From an uncultured Christensenellaceae bacterium (GTDB lineage Bacteria; Bacillota; Clostridia; Christensenellales; Borkfalkiaceae), in assembly GCA_910587625.1 (NCBI GenBank), contig CAJUMW010000001.1, positions 26,475 to 90,474 of the forward strand: DNA of 64,000 bases, given 5' to 3'. A model generated the notes under the pieces. That model was not told where the DNA came from, did no database searches, and worked only from the letters and a program-made list of their open reading frames with translations. The translations under genes were made by a program, and so were the position numbers. Numbering within the stretch: position 1 is the first letter of the stretch; each line of letters begins with the position of its first letter. Of the stretch, positions 1-9,518 are shown piece by piece.

Positions 1-650
1 AGACGGTGCTCGCGCTCTCATACGGGCTGAGGCTGTTTTTAAACGGAGGAGAAACGCCCTATCTAGAACTGCTTGTAAACAAGGGGGACGTATTGCCGCC
101 CGACGGCGCAAAGTTCTTTGTTCCACGCCCCGAAGAGGTTGTCGGTATAACTACGACAAGGGACAGCGACAAGTCCGCGCCTATGAATATAATGAGTACG
201 CTGTTTTCGCGCGAAGATATTGCGGTTAAAAAGCTTTCTCACTTATTGAAGTACAAAACAAACCCCGACGGGCGCAGTTATCTTAAATGCGACACCAAGG
301 ACAGGGCAATGATGAACGACTTAATGAGGTACGCCGGAGTTAAGCTTTTAAACGGCAGCCTCGATAATTTGTCGGGAGCCGGAGTTATATACTATTATTA
401 TAATAAGACGCGCGTAAGAGTTATGGGAGAGGTCGCGGCAATAATCGGCGTCACTATCGACGGAGAGGGCAGGGCAAAACCCTTTGCCGAAAACGACACA
501 AAGCGCAACGGCAAGGAAACTGTTATCGTAAGATATCTTTGGGATATCAAGCGCGACGGCGTGCTTTACAAAAAAGCCGGAGATTACGACGTGGTGCATA
601 TGCGCGATATTGTCTTTGATTTCGATATCGACGATATGATTTTCAATTAA
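1..650 (+). CDS. Partial hypothetical protein (C-terminal part)
   Basis: The reading frame is open from the left edge (frame starting at base 3), so the true start lies outside the window. About 215 residues are visible. I do not recognise the family. The first 50 residues (a GLRLFLNGGETPYLELLVNK-type stretch followed by LPP and a beta-rich run) faintly recall the start of an Hsp70 substrate-binding domain, which is a weak resemblance only. The C-terminus is acidic. The gene ends 22 bases before the SNF2 helicase gene, with no terminator between, so it is probably part of the same long operon. Confidence 0.6.
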   Translation, partial: TVLALSYGLRLFLNGGETPYLELLVNKGDVLPPDGAKFFVPRPEEVVGITTTRDSDKSAPMNIMSTLFSREDIAVKKLSHLLKYKTNPDGRSYLKCDTKDRAMMNDLMRYAGVKLLNGSLDNLSGAGVIYYYYNKTRVRVMGEVAAIIGVTIDGEGRAKPFAENDTKRNGKETVIVRYLWDIKRDGVLYKKAGDYDVVHMRDIVFDFDIDDMIFN

Positions 651-672
651 TCATCGGCGGACAAGAGGGTAT

Positions 673-3564
673 ATGAAAGAAGAAAATTTTAAAATTAATT
701 TTACGGACGCGGCGTTTTCGGCAGATGAACAGCGCTCTAATTTGCAGGGCAAAAAAAAGTTCACGCGTGAAGTTGCCGAAGCCGAGCGTTACGTCGAAGC
801 TCTCGACAGTCAGGACGATTTCAGAAAGCTTATGATTGACCCTTCGGTCTATAAAAAGAAGGGTGCAAGCAAGTACGGCATCTCTTTCGAAAAGGAGGTT
901 CACTCTTCCTACGGCAGTGTAATTTTATCTCATCAAGAGAAAGCTGCCGAAAAGTTTTTGCGCGATTTGCGCGGTTTCGGGTTGCTTGCGGACGTCGTCG
1001 GCAGCGGTAAAACCTTCGAAGCAGGCGTAATTTTGTCCGAGCTTGCCGTAAGGGGCAAGGTCAAAAGCCTTTTAATTGTTACGCCCGATCAGGTTTTTAA
1101 TAATTGGGTCGACGTTCTCGAAGAAAAATTCGGGCTCGGTAAGGGAGTTTTATATCAAGTCAAAAAGCCGGAAAATGCCGACGAAAATATTTCGGACGGC
1201 AATTTCCCCACGCTTTCCGATGTGCTTGCGGAAGTCGGCGTAACCAAACAGAGCGGCTTTATCCGTCCCAACAGACCTATAATCGTCGACGTGGATATAT
1301 TTTCGCAGTGGAAATACCAGAATGATTTTTTAATTGACGTAATAGTTGTCGACGAGGCGCACCACCTCAGCGAAGAGGCCGGCAAATACGCAGGAGCAAT
1401 GCGGCTTTTATCCGAGATGATGCAGACCAAAAAGAGGGCGGAAGCTACTTATTGTCTGCTTCTCACGGCAACGCCGCACTCGGGAAACCTTGAAAATATG
1501 TTCAGACTGTGGTATTTTGTAAGGTGCAAGGGCGGCAACCCCTCCGACTTCGACGAAAAGGACGACAAGGACAGAACAAAGCAATACCGCGACGAAAAGA
1601 AGTATTATAAGGAATATATATGCCGCGGCGCGTCCAACGTAACCGAGTTTATCCGCAAAGTTAAGTATCAGACGGTGCGCGACAACTACGGGGAAGAATT
1701 TTCAAACTATCTCGAACGCACGGGCAAGGATAAAATTTTCGACAGTCTGTCCGAGTACGACCGCTGTATTTTGGCGGACGAGTTTTTGCTGTTAAAAGAA
1801 AACGACGGGCTTGCCGAAAAGGTTGAAAAAAGCGTAGCCAACGCATACCACAACGGCGTTTTGCGCTCGATTATGATAAGGCAGCCCAACAAGCTTTCAA
1901 AGGACAAAATAATATTCAATTATTTCTTTTATCCTATGTCCGCCGCGATATCGGTAGTCGAAACCACGGGTTTAAGAAACGATAAAATTTTTGTAAACTT
2001 TGCAAATCTTTCTCCCTCGGGCTTTCCCATGGTGGGCTTCAACGGACAGAGCGCGTATCTTGACGAGTATATAGAGAATAACCGCGGCAGGGCGGATTTC
2101 GAACAGGCATATTCCGATATTTTTAACCATATAATCAACCGCCTTAAAGAAATGGACCCAAAGAGCGGCGAAATTTTTACGAAAAAGGGCTTTGCCAACT
2201 TCTATTCAAACAGGCTGGCAGGTACAGAAAATAAAATTGTAAAAAATACATATTTAAAGCCCGTTTTACTGTCCGATGATAAACTCGGATATAAGTACGA
2301 GTGCGCTAAAGAAATTTTAAGGCGGCACGCCGGGCAGCGCGTTTTGGTGTTCTTCGATTACGAACTGCCCTCTTCCGAGTGCGCTTCCGAAGAGTTTTTT
2401 AAAGCTTTATCAAGCGACAAGGAGTTTGCAAAAAGAATTATTATCGGTGACGCAAATTCCAACGTACACAACATAGAGCGCGAGTTCAATGCAAAGCAGG
2501 ACGCAATTTTAATTGCAAAGGACGCAAAGTTTACCGAGGGCGCCAACCTGCAAGAGTCCAAGATTATAATAAACTATCAGGTTACGCCCGACCCTCTCGC
2601 AATGGATCAGCGCATAGGCAGAATTTTCAGGCTTGGTCAAAAGAGCAATGTTTTCGTCTATTCCCTTGCGGATATGAACAAGCTCGAGGGGTTTGCTCTC
2701 GCATATTTCTCGGCTATAGGGCTGCTTTCAATCGACAGCGGAGACGCAACTATTCTTGCAGGTTCCAACTCCGACCAGATGGTTGCTGTAAGGTGCAGGC
2801 AGTGTTCGCGCGTAAAGCTTATGCCCAGGCAGGATTACGAGGAAAAGAAGAAAAAGAAATCAAACGATTTAATTTGTCGCGCCACCGACGACTGCATACA
2901 GCTGAGTTTAGACGGCAAGGGCACCGAGATGACCGAAATTACCGTGTACGACTTCAAGTGCGACTGCTGCGGAACGGTGCTTACGCGCTCGGTTTCCGAG
3001 GGATATATGTGCATTAGCCACGTTTCCAACGGAGAAAAGGGCAAGATGTGCAACTCGGGGGAAAACGGGGACAGGTCGGTCTACTGCCGTAAAATTTGCG
3101 CAATTTCTCATTGCAGGCGGTTTTTGACGGACGACAGAATGTCGGGTAAGTGCGCAGCGCTCAGGCGTTACCGCATAAACCCCAATATTTCCGACGCCGA
3201 GCTTATGAAAATTTGCGCCGTCTGCAACAACGCCGCGTGCTGGGACAGCTGCAAGGTTACAGGCAGCGGCAAAGACGATATTTATAATTGCGGCGACTGT
3301 GAATACGCAGGTTGTTCGCCGGCTCCGCACTCCCTCGATTTTGACGACAAGTGGGAGGCGTACTGCCCCATGCCGTCCTGTAAAAACAAGCGTCCCAGGG
3401 GCAAGCTCAGACCTATAGTTGCAAGAACTTTTGCGACTTTTATAAACGAGCTTTGGAATTTCAGTCACGACGGCGGAGAAAGTTTTTGCGCGACAATGGG
3501 CAAGGAAGCCGACAAGGTATCCGAAGTTCGAAGAATTTTGAAAGACGACAGGGATAACGGGTAG
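673..3564 (+). CDS. SNF2-family helicase with cysteine-rich C-terminus
   Basis: A 963-residue superfamily 2 DNA translocase of the SNF2/HepA type. Motif I (DVVGSGKT) is near residues 107-114, motif Ia (LLIVTPDQVFNNW) near 133-145, the DEAH box at 227-230, motif III (TATPHS) at 265-270, and the motif VI region (DQRIGRIFRLGQ) near 645-656. After residue about 695 there is a long tail with many CxxC and CxxxC pairs (CRQC, CDCC, CAVC, CGDC and others), which suggests several zinc-binding modules. The ATG follows an AGAGGG site. The next gene starts five bases after the stop. Such enzymes move along duplex DNA or strip proteins from it using ATP. The target and the role of the zinc tail are inferred. 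The Cys-rich tail is unusual for HepA/RapA. Confidence 0.85.
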   Translation: MKEENFKINFTDAAFSADEQRSNLQGKKKFTREVAEAERYVEALDSQDDFRKLMIDPSVYKKKGASKYGISFEKEVHSSYGSVILSHQEKAAEKFLRDLRGFGLLADVVGSGKTFEAGVILSELAVRGKVKSLLIVTPDQVFNNWVDVLEEKFGLGKGVLYQVKKPENADENISDGNFPTLSDVLAEVGVTKQSGFIRPNRPIIVDVDIFSQWKYQNDFLIDVIVVDEAHHLSEEAGKYAGAMRLLSEMMQTKKRAEATYCLLLTATPHSGNLENMFRLWYFVRCKGGNPSDFDEKDDKDRTKQYRDEKKYYKEYICRGASNVTEFIRKVKYQTVRDNYGEEFSNYLERTGKDKIFDSLSEYDRCILADEFLLLKENDGLAEKVEKSVANAYHNGVLRSIMIRQPNKLSKDKIIFNYFFYPMSAAISVVETTGLRNDKIFVNFANLSPSGFPMVGFNGQSAYLDEYIENNRGRADFEQAYSDIFNHIINRLKEMDPKSGEIFTKKGFANFYSNRLAGTENKIVKNTYLKPVLLSDDKLGYKYECAKEILRRHAGQRVLVFFDYELPSSECASEEFFKALSSDKEFAKRIIIGDANSNVHNIEREFNAKQDAILIAKDAKFTEGANLQESKIIINYQVTPDPLAMDQRIGRIFRLGQKSNVFVYSLADMNKLEGFALAYFSAIGLLSIDSGDATILAGSNSDQMVAVRCRQCSRVKLMPRQDYEEKKKKKSNDLICRATDDCIQLSLDGKGTEMTEITVYDFKCDCCGTVLTRSVSEGYMCISHVSNGEKGKMCNSGENGDRSVYCRKICAISHCRRFLTDDRMSGKCAALRRYRINPNISDAELMKICAVCNNAACWDSCKVTGSGKDDIYNCGDCEYAGCSPAPHSLDFDDKWEAYCPMPSCKNKRPRGKLRPIVARTFATFINELWNFSHDGGESFCATMGKEADKVSEVRRILKDDRDNG

Positions 3565-3569
3565 GTGCG

Positions 3570-5213
3570 ATGTCAAAGATAATTATAGGTCAGGAATACG
3601 AAAACGAATTTAAAAGCATATGCGCGCTGTACACGGGCGGTTTTCTCTCTAAGGAAGTACATATAAAGAGCGTTCGCGGCTTGGAAATTACAACTAATAC
3701 ACACACTTTCGAGTACCGCGCGGACGAGCACGGCGTAAACGGCACGGGAGAGGCGGAAAACGCGCTTACCTTTACTTCAAAGGGTTCAAGTTGGTTTGCG
3801 CCCCTTCGCGGCGTTGAGTTTGACAGCGGTAATTCCGATTGGAAACAGTTGATAATGGACGTTGCCGCCGACTATCATAAAAATTATTCTCTCATCGAGT
3901 TTAAGCAGTCAAAGGATAATAGCTCGCTTTCAACCGAAAAAAAGCTTTTAAACAAGTTCAAAAAGGGCTTTATCGACAGAGTGTTCGACGACGGAAAGGC
4001 GTTTACGATTATTGAAAGCCGCTCCACAATGCCGGAAAATTTTTACGCCGTTTCAATGCGGCTTGAAATTAACGGCGGCGGAGAAAGCGCGCCCCTTCTC
4101 GGAAAAATTTACTTTAAAGAAACAAACGGCTTTAAGCTTGTTCCGCTTACCAACAGAGAGGCGGAAAAGATCGATAAGTTTATCGACAGCGCAATTCCCT
4201 TTGAGGACGGTTCGGTATCCGACGGAGAAATAGTCGACATATCGCTTGTCGGAAGGGTGTTTTCAGGGCTTGAAAACGCATTTAATAGCGGCGATTTTGC
4301 CTCGTACGTTTCTTTTGACGACAAGTACAAGCGCGCTATTGACGCAATGCTTGCACAGCTTGCCACAAGCGAAGTCAAGGATTTGGAGTGTACAAACGTC
4401 AAGGTGCTGGGAGTGTCGCACGTCGAGTGGGATAAGTCGGTATATGCAATCAACTACCGCGGCAAGGAAGTGTTGAAGGCGGTAGTCGGTCTTAACGGCG
4501 TAATTTCACTTTACTGCGTCAACTGCGGCGGAGAGGACGCACTTATCGACGGCAATATTATAGCTTTTAAGGACGGAAAAATTAATGCAAACTGCAACGC
4601 CGTTTTGGATTTTTCACAGGAAAATTTGGGGCTTATCAGCTCGGATATCGACGAAATTAAAGCCAACGGCGTAATTTCCGACCATTTATTTACGGTAAAC
4701 TGCCGCGAAAATTCAAGGAATAAGGAATGTTTCAGGGTTGTTTGCAAGCAACAGACCATAGAGCTTGACAACGGTATGAGAAAATGTAAGGGCTGCCGCT
4801 ATCCCGAAATTATATATAAAGATATCTTTTCGGAACGCTATGACGAGGGCGGCTACACCCCCGACCTCAATATTGCGACGGACAGACTTTCGCTCGTTTC
4901 CGAACCTATAGTAAAGTGCCGTTGCTGCGGCAGGGAATTTACAAGGGATAATACGGCACGAAATCGGCTTTGTGCGTTCTGCGCCGACGTGGACCACTCT
5001 GAAAACGCGGTAAAACTGTACCGCAAATACGCCAACATGCTTAGTTTGTGTAACAGATTTTTTCATCTGTTCGCAAAAAAATATTGCCGCGAGGACGCGA
5101 ACATAATACTTTTCGAGCTTGGTGTGGACAGATATGTCTTTGACAAAATCGAAGCCGAAGAAAGCGGCTTTATAAAGGCGCCCAAGAAAGTCAGACGCAC
5201 GGGAGGCATATAA
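3570..5213 (+). CDS. Hypothetical protein with C-terminal zinc-ribbon motifs
   Basis: A 547-residue protein of unrecognised family. The N-terminal two thirds is a mixed alpha/beta region without an obvious motif. The C-terminal third holds several cysteine pairs: CVNC near residue 315, CKGC near 407, and a clear ribbon (CRCC followed by CAFC) near 450-475. These look like zinc ribbons and echo the cysteine-rich tail of the preceding SNF2 helicase, so the two proteins may act together. The stop codon overlaps the next start (TAATG), indicating translational coupling. No catalytic residues can be named. Confidence 0.75.
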   Translation: MSKIIIGQEYENEFKSICALYTGGFLSKEVHIKSVRGLEITTNTHTFEYRADEHGVNGTGEAENALTFTSKGSSWFAPLRGVEFDSGNSDWKQLIMDVAADYHKNYSLIEFKQSKDNSSLSTEKKLLNKFKKGFIDRVFDDGKAFTIIESRSTMPENFYAVSMRLEINGGGESAPLLGKIYFKETNGFKLVPLTNREAEKIDKFIDSAIPFEDGSVSDGEIVDISLVGRVFSGLENAFNSGDFASYVSFDDKYKRAIDAMLAQLATSEVKDLECTNVKVLGVSHVEWDKSVYAINYRGKEVLKAVVGLNGVISLYCVNCGGEDALIDGNIIAFKDGKINANCNAVLDFSQENLGLISSDIDEIKANGVISDHLFTVNCRENSRNKECFRVVCKQQTIELDNGMRKCKGCRYPEIIYKDIFSERYDEGGYTPDLNIATDRLSLVSEPIVKCRCCGREFTRDNTARNRLCAFCADVDHSENAVKLYRKYANMLSLCNRFFHLFAKKYCREDANIILFELGVDRYVFDKIEAEESGFIKAPKKVRRTGGI

Positions 5214-8200
5214 TGAAGAATAAAAATTTATCGTTAAACCTTACGGGCAGAAGTAAAATTTTTCTTCTTATAAGTCTTTGCTGTGCGGCGGCGGTCGATA
5301 TTACGGCGTTCATTTATATGGTCGTAACGGTCGGCGGTTCGACGCTTTGGCTTTTTCCCCTGCTGTTTGCGTTGCTTGACGCGCTGTTTATATTTCAGGC
5401 GCTGTTTTCCAACTTCCGCTTTAAATATACGGTTTTCGGTATAGCGTTCTACATTTTAGCTACCGCTGTCGTACTTGTCATAATGGCATACGAGTGCTTT
5501 ACTTTTCCCGAGTTTTTCACAAATAGCGCAAGTTTGATTTGGATAAATTTGCACGTTTTAACGCTTGTTTCCTCGCTGTTCTGTTACTTATATTCAGCGA
5601 AAAGATTTAAGGCAAAAGCGGCGTTGCAGGCCGTTATTTCGGCTATATTCACGGGTCTATGCCTTGTCGGCACTTGTTTCTACATATTTTTTGTAATCGG
5701 CGCCGGCGTTTTCGGGCAGGGCGGCGTTGTAACCCGTCCGCTCGTCTACGCGTTCGACGAAAGCACGCAAACCTATTCCGTGGTGGGAGTTTTGGACGGC
5801 TCGGGGGACAATGTTTACGTTCCCGAAAAATTTAACGATTTTCCCGTGCGAAATTTAAGCGCAAGCATTTTTTCCGCCGAAGGCATTAAATGTGTAACTT
5901 TGGACTGTTCTCCTGACGTCGGCTTTACCGACGTAGGCTTAGAAGCGGTAAGCTCCGAGTTGAAAGTCTGCGTTCCCAAACAAAATATCGACAAGTTTAA
6001 AGACGTGTTCTATAATTTAGACAGTCGCAGCGCGTTTATTCTCGGCAACAGCGTAATTCCCTTCGGACTTGACGAAAATGAAGTTTTTGTAACGTTTTCC
6101 TATGATAGCGCCTCGTTTGATAACTTGAGCGGCAAAATTTTACCTACTTGGTTCGGTAAAAGCGGAGAAGTGTTCGATACAAACTGTTTTTCAGATATAG
6201 ACTATGCGCAACACACGGATAAAAACTCGGACAGCGACCTTATCTGGAACTATAACAATAACGATAAAAGAATAATGTCCTCAATATTAGACGAAGATGA
6301 AAATAACATCATCGGAAGGCAAATAACGGGGGATATTACGGGGGCAACGGTAATTATCGAGCAGATTTACCGCGTATTCCCCGGAGAAAGCAACGACGCC
6401 GAGTACGCCGCCGTAAACGATTTTGTGTACTCTCAAGATTTAAACTATAAGTTGACTACGCTGGGTAATGCAAATAAGATAACCGACAACTATGTGCGCG
6501 AAGGTTTTGAAGACGCATTCGAACTTTCCTGGCAATACTCCGTTTACAGTATAACGTCAAATCGTACAGATTTTGCCGATTTAAAGAGCGTGTTATCTCA
6601 ATACGGCTACTTGGACGTATATATCCATCCCGTATGGAAGCTTAAAGCTCCGGAATTTTCGATTTCTTCCAACATACCCACAAACACGGTTACATACGGT
6701 GAAAATATTTCGTTCAATTCTTCGACAAAGCTTTTGAACGGTTTAACTTACAGTTATTTTTGGAGTGAGAACGGGCAGCAAATATCGCAAGAAAAGAATT
6801 TGGACGTTGAAAATATTTCTTTCGGAAATAAAATTTATGCGCTTAAAGTTGTCGTAGAGGGCGCCGAAACAGTCGGCGCTTCGCAAAAATCGACTACCTC
6901 GCTTTCGGCTGAAAGTATTCAGGAAATTGAAGTTACCGTCGATAAACGCCCCGTTACGGTCGAGTGGCAAGACCCCGAAGACAACGTTTACAGCGGCACG
7001 GATAAACGCGTGCAATGCGCAATTTCAAGCGGAATTATAAACAGCGACGACGTTAGCTTAAACAACTCTCAATTTAATTACAGACACGTCGGCTCGTATA
7101 GCGAAAGCGTACATCTTTCGGGCGCAGACGCGCAAAAGTATGCCATATTACGGGGGCAATCGCACTCGTATTCAATAGTTAAAGCCAATTTGACGGTAAA
7201 TTGGACAACAAGCGAAACGGTTTACAACGGAGAAGAGCAGACCTCCGCCGTGATTTTTACGGGCGTGCAGGGAGAGGACGAAATAGAGTATGAAACGACC
7301 TCGGCAATAAATGCCGGCACGTATACTCTGTCGCTGAGTTTGAAGCATTCGGACGATATAAAAAACTATAATCTTTTAAACGAAACGCACTCTTTTACAA
7401 TAGAGCGCAAACCTGTTTCGGTAAAGTGGAACGCAGATTGCGACGACGAGTTTATATACGACGGAAAAAGCCATACCGTTGTGGCAACGGCGGACGGTGT
7501 AAACGGCAACACTCTCGTGCTTTTGGTTTCGCGTGCGACAATACGCGACGTGGGAGAGTACAAAATTACCGCGTCGGCGGAATTACACCCCAACTACGAA
7601 ATAAACGGCTCCGACAGCAAGACTTATAAGATTAATAAATACGGTTTAACGGTAGAATGGGGCAATACCGAGCTTACCTACACGGGCAGAAGTCAATTTC
7701 CTTCATATGTAATGCGCGGCGTCGGTGACGACGGAAACATTTTAGGCGGTGGCAGAGGCGGAGAAAAGAACGTGGGCGAGGGCTACGTCTGTACCGTTGA
7801 CCGCATAACCGAACAGTACAATAACGACAAAAATTATTTTATCGAGAAAAACGCCAGCACGGTTTACTCGATTGTGCCTGCAAGCGTTGCCGTTCGTTGG
7901 GACGTGCCCGAAATGATGTATGACGGTACCGAGCAAAAGCCTTCAGCATGGATTGTGGGTTTGGGTGACGACGCAGCTGTTTCTATGAACTGTAACGTTA
8001 CGGGCGCAATAAAAGCCGGTACGCATAAGTCGGTCGCAACTTACGAAGGAGAGCTGTCTGAAAATTATATTTTGACCGACGCCGAGCGATACTTTACGAT
8101 ATCCAAAAAGATTATTTCGGTAATAGCAAGAGATATAACAATAAAATCGGGTGAAGAAGTTCCCGAATTGAAATACGACGTTTCGCAGCTTGCGATAGGT

Positions 8201-8407
8201 GACGAGGTAAAAAATATTTTATCCGTGACGGTTACCGTCAAGTTCGGCAGCGATGAAATTAAGCCTGGCGTATATGACATCGAGATAAGCGTTCGGCTTA
8301 CGGCGCAGGGTGAAGAAAATTATACTGTCATAACTACCGACGGCAAACTTACCGTCGAGGCGCCAGAGACAGAGGAAATCCCCGAGGAGAACGAGAATGG
8401 AGTGTGA
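5213..8407 (+). CDS. Five-TM membrane protein with BspA-like segment and MBG/Ig-like repeats
   Basis: A 1064-residue membrane protein. The N-terminus has about five hydrophobic segments (roughly residues 15-39, 45-64, 72-92, 107-127, 137-161). Just after them comes a short stretch like BspA/LRR_5 proteins, with a 'YSVVGVLDGSGDNVYVP' pattern and a conserved 'FPVRNLSASIF' phrase. From about residue 560 to 1045 there are at least five repeats with the MBG signature, built around 'Y.G..q....' and 'aGtYt...' and joined by '(Y)sI.Ka.ltV.W'. These repeats normally form surface-exposed Ig-like domains. The start overlaps the upstream stop by one base and the end overlaps the next gene by 11 bases, so it is firmly inside the operon. 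A surface-type anchor among DNA helicases is odd. Confidence 0.8.
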   Translation: MKNKNLSLNLTGRSKIFLLISLCCAAAVDITAFIYMVVTVGGSTLWLFPLLFALLDALFIFQALFSNFRFKYTVFGIAFYILATAVVLVIMAYECFTFPEFFTNSASLIWINLHVLTLVSSLFCYLYSAKRFKAKAALQAVISAIFTGLCLVGTCFYIFFVIGAGVFGQGGVVTRPLVYAFDESTQTYSVVGVLDGSGDNVYVPEKFNDFPVRNLSASIFSAEGIKCVTLDCSPDVGFTDVGLEAVSSELKVCVPKQNIDKFKDVFYNLDSRSAFILGNSVIPFGLDENEVFVTFSYDSASFDNLSGKILPTWFGKSGEVFDTNCFSDIDYAQHTDKNSDSDLIWNYNNNDKRIMSSILDEDENNIIGRQITGDITGATVIIEQIYRVFPGESNDAEYAAVNDFVYSQDLNYKLTTLGNANKITDNYVREGFEDAFELSWQYSVYSITSNRTDFADLKSVLSQYGYLDVYIHPVWKLKAPEFSISSNIPTNTVTYGENISFNSSTKLLNGLTYSYFWSENGQQISQEKNLDVENISFGNKIYALKVVVEGAETVGASQKSTTSLSAESIQEIEVTVDKRPVTVEWQDPEDNVYSGTDKRVQCAISSGIINSDDVSLNNSQFNYRHVGSYSESVHLSGADAQKYAILRGQSHSYSIVKANLTVNWTTSETVYNGEEQTSAVIFTGVQGEDEIEYETTSAINAGTYTLSLSLKHSDDIKNYNLLNETHSFTIERKPVSVKWNADCDDEFIYDGKSHTVVATADGVNGNTLVLLVSRATIRDVGEYKITASAELHPNYEINGSDSKTYKINKYGLTVEWGNTELTYTGRSQFPSYVMRGVGDDGNILGGGRGGEKNVGEGYVCTVDRITEQYNNDKNYFIEKNASTVYSIVPASVAVRWDVPEMMYDGTEQKPSAWIVGLGDDAAVSMNCNVTGAIKAGTHKSVATYEGELSENYILTDAERYFTISKKIISVIARDITIKSGEEVPELKYDVSQLAIGDEVKNILSVTVTVKFGSDEIKPGVYDIEISVRLTAQGEENYTVITTDGKLTVEAPETEEIPEENENGV

Positions 8408-9518
8408 AAAATGTAAACGGCAGTTTGTGCGTCCGCTCGAACTGTACAACGGTGATTGGGCTTGTCCGCGTTGTCATAACTCGCTTGCGTTGAATTCAAT
8501 TCAGCTAAACGTTACCGACGACAACGAAAACGTGTTCAAAATGGCGGAAATTTGCTATCTGCGCGCGTTAAAATTGCAGTCCGATAAAAAGGTTTACGAC
8601 AAGTTTTTGTCAAAAGCAATGGCTTACTGTAAGGACGCCGCACGTTCGGGACACCCGAAGGCGCTGGTCAGGCTGGGATACTTTTACGAGTTCGGTTATT
8701 TTTCCATCGACTTATGCGAGGCTTTTAAACAGGCGTACGAGTGCTATCGCTCTGTCTGGAACGGTAAAATAGACGACGCGCGAACTATTCAGTCTGACGG
8801 AGAATATTTAAACGGCGGTATACGCGTCAAAAAAAGCGCGGCAAGGCTTTATTTGAATTTATTGAACAACGCGCCTTCTAAAATGCGCGCTCATCCGAGA
8901 TATCGTTACGAATCCGAGCTTGAAAACGTCAAGCGCGAGGGGCTTTACGAAGGAGACGTGCAGTTTAACGAGGCTTATTCCGACGAAAACAGAACTTCAA
9001 GGATATTCGAAATACTTCAATCCTGTTATTCAAAGGAGCGCGCTCCGCTGTTCGGGTTGATTATGCTGAACAGCGAACAGTTTTACTCGCTTTGTGCGGC
9101 AACCGAAAAGACTAAAAACGGCACAAAAAAGAAAATTTTGAAAATTGCCGAAAAAGTTTCTATAAGGCTTATAAACATTGTCGACGGCAACACAAGGGCT
9201 ATAAAAAATCAAACGGATATTTCGGGCGTGCCCGACGGCAACTACTGTTTGTACTTTTTCAACACCAACGGAAAACACTTTATGTCGCAGGGCAAAATGA
9301 ACGCCGTCAAGCGCGCGCTTGAAAAGGGAGATTCGGTTATTGACTGCGTAAAGCTAAACGAACTTATCTCTGCAATTTGCGAGGGGTCGGACAGCGACGA
9401 CTACGTCTTTTCGGACGACGATATTTTGGTGCATAAATCAAGGGCGGAACGGGTAAGCCACGCGCTCGGGGATATGATAAAAACTTTTAAAAACAATCTT
9501 AAACGAGGAGAAAACTGA
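8397..9518 (+). CDS. Zinc-ribbon and Sel1-like repeat protein
   Basis: A 373-residue cytosolic protein. It begins with a short zinc ribbon (CEKC near residue 3 and CPRC near 24). Residues about 50-110 contain a Sel1/TPR-like helical repeat (AMAYCKDAARSGHPKALVRL and following), which usually acts as a protein-interaction scaffold. The remainder is an alpha/beta region with no named family. It overlaps the upstream membrane-protein gene by 11 bases and the next gene by one base (TGATG), so its synthesis is probably coupled to both. It may bridge the membrane anchor and the coiled-coil protein, but this is inferred only from gene order and the scaffold-type domain. Confidence 0.7.
   Translation: MECEKCKRQFVRPLELYNGDWACPRCHNSLALNSIQLNVTDDNENVFKMAEICYLRALKLQSDKKVYDKFLSKAMAYCKDAARSGHPKALVRLGYFYEFGYFSIDLCEAFKQAYECYRSVWNGKIDDARTIQSDGEYLNGGIRVKKSAARLYLNLLNNAPSKMRAHPRYRYESELENVKREGLYEGDVQFNEAYSDENRTSRIFEILQSCYSKERAPLFGLIMLNSEQFYSLCAATEKTKNGTKKKILKIAEKVSIRLINIVDGNTRAIKNQTDISGVPDGNYCLYFFNTNGKHFMSQGKMNAVKRALEKGDSVIDCVKLNELISAICEGSDSDDYVFSDDDILVHKSRAERVSHALGDMIKTFKNNLKRGEN

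Noticed and set aside
2908..3576. 222-residue open frame on the - strand
   Set aside because: It lies fully antisense to the SNF2 helicase end, has no ribosome site and no family features.
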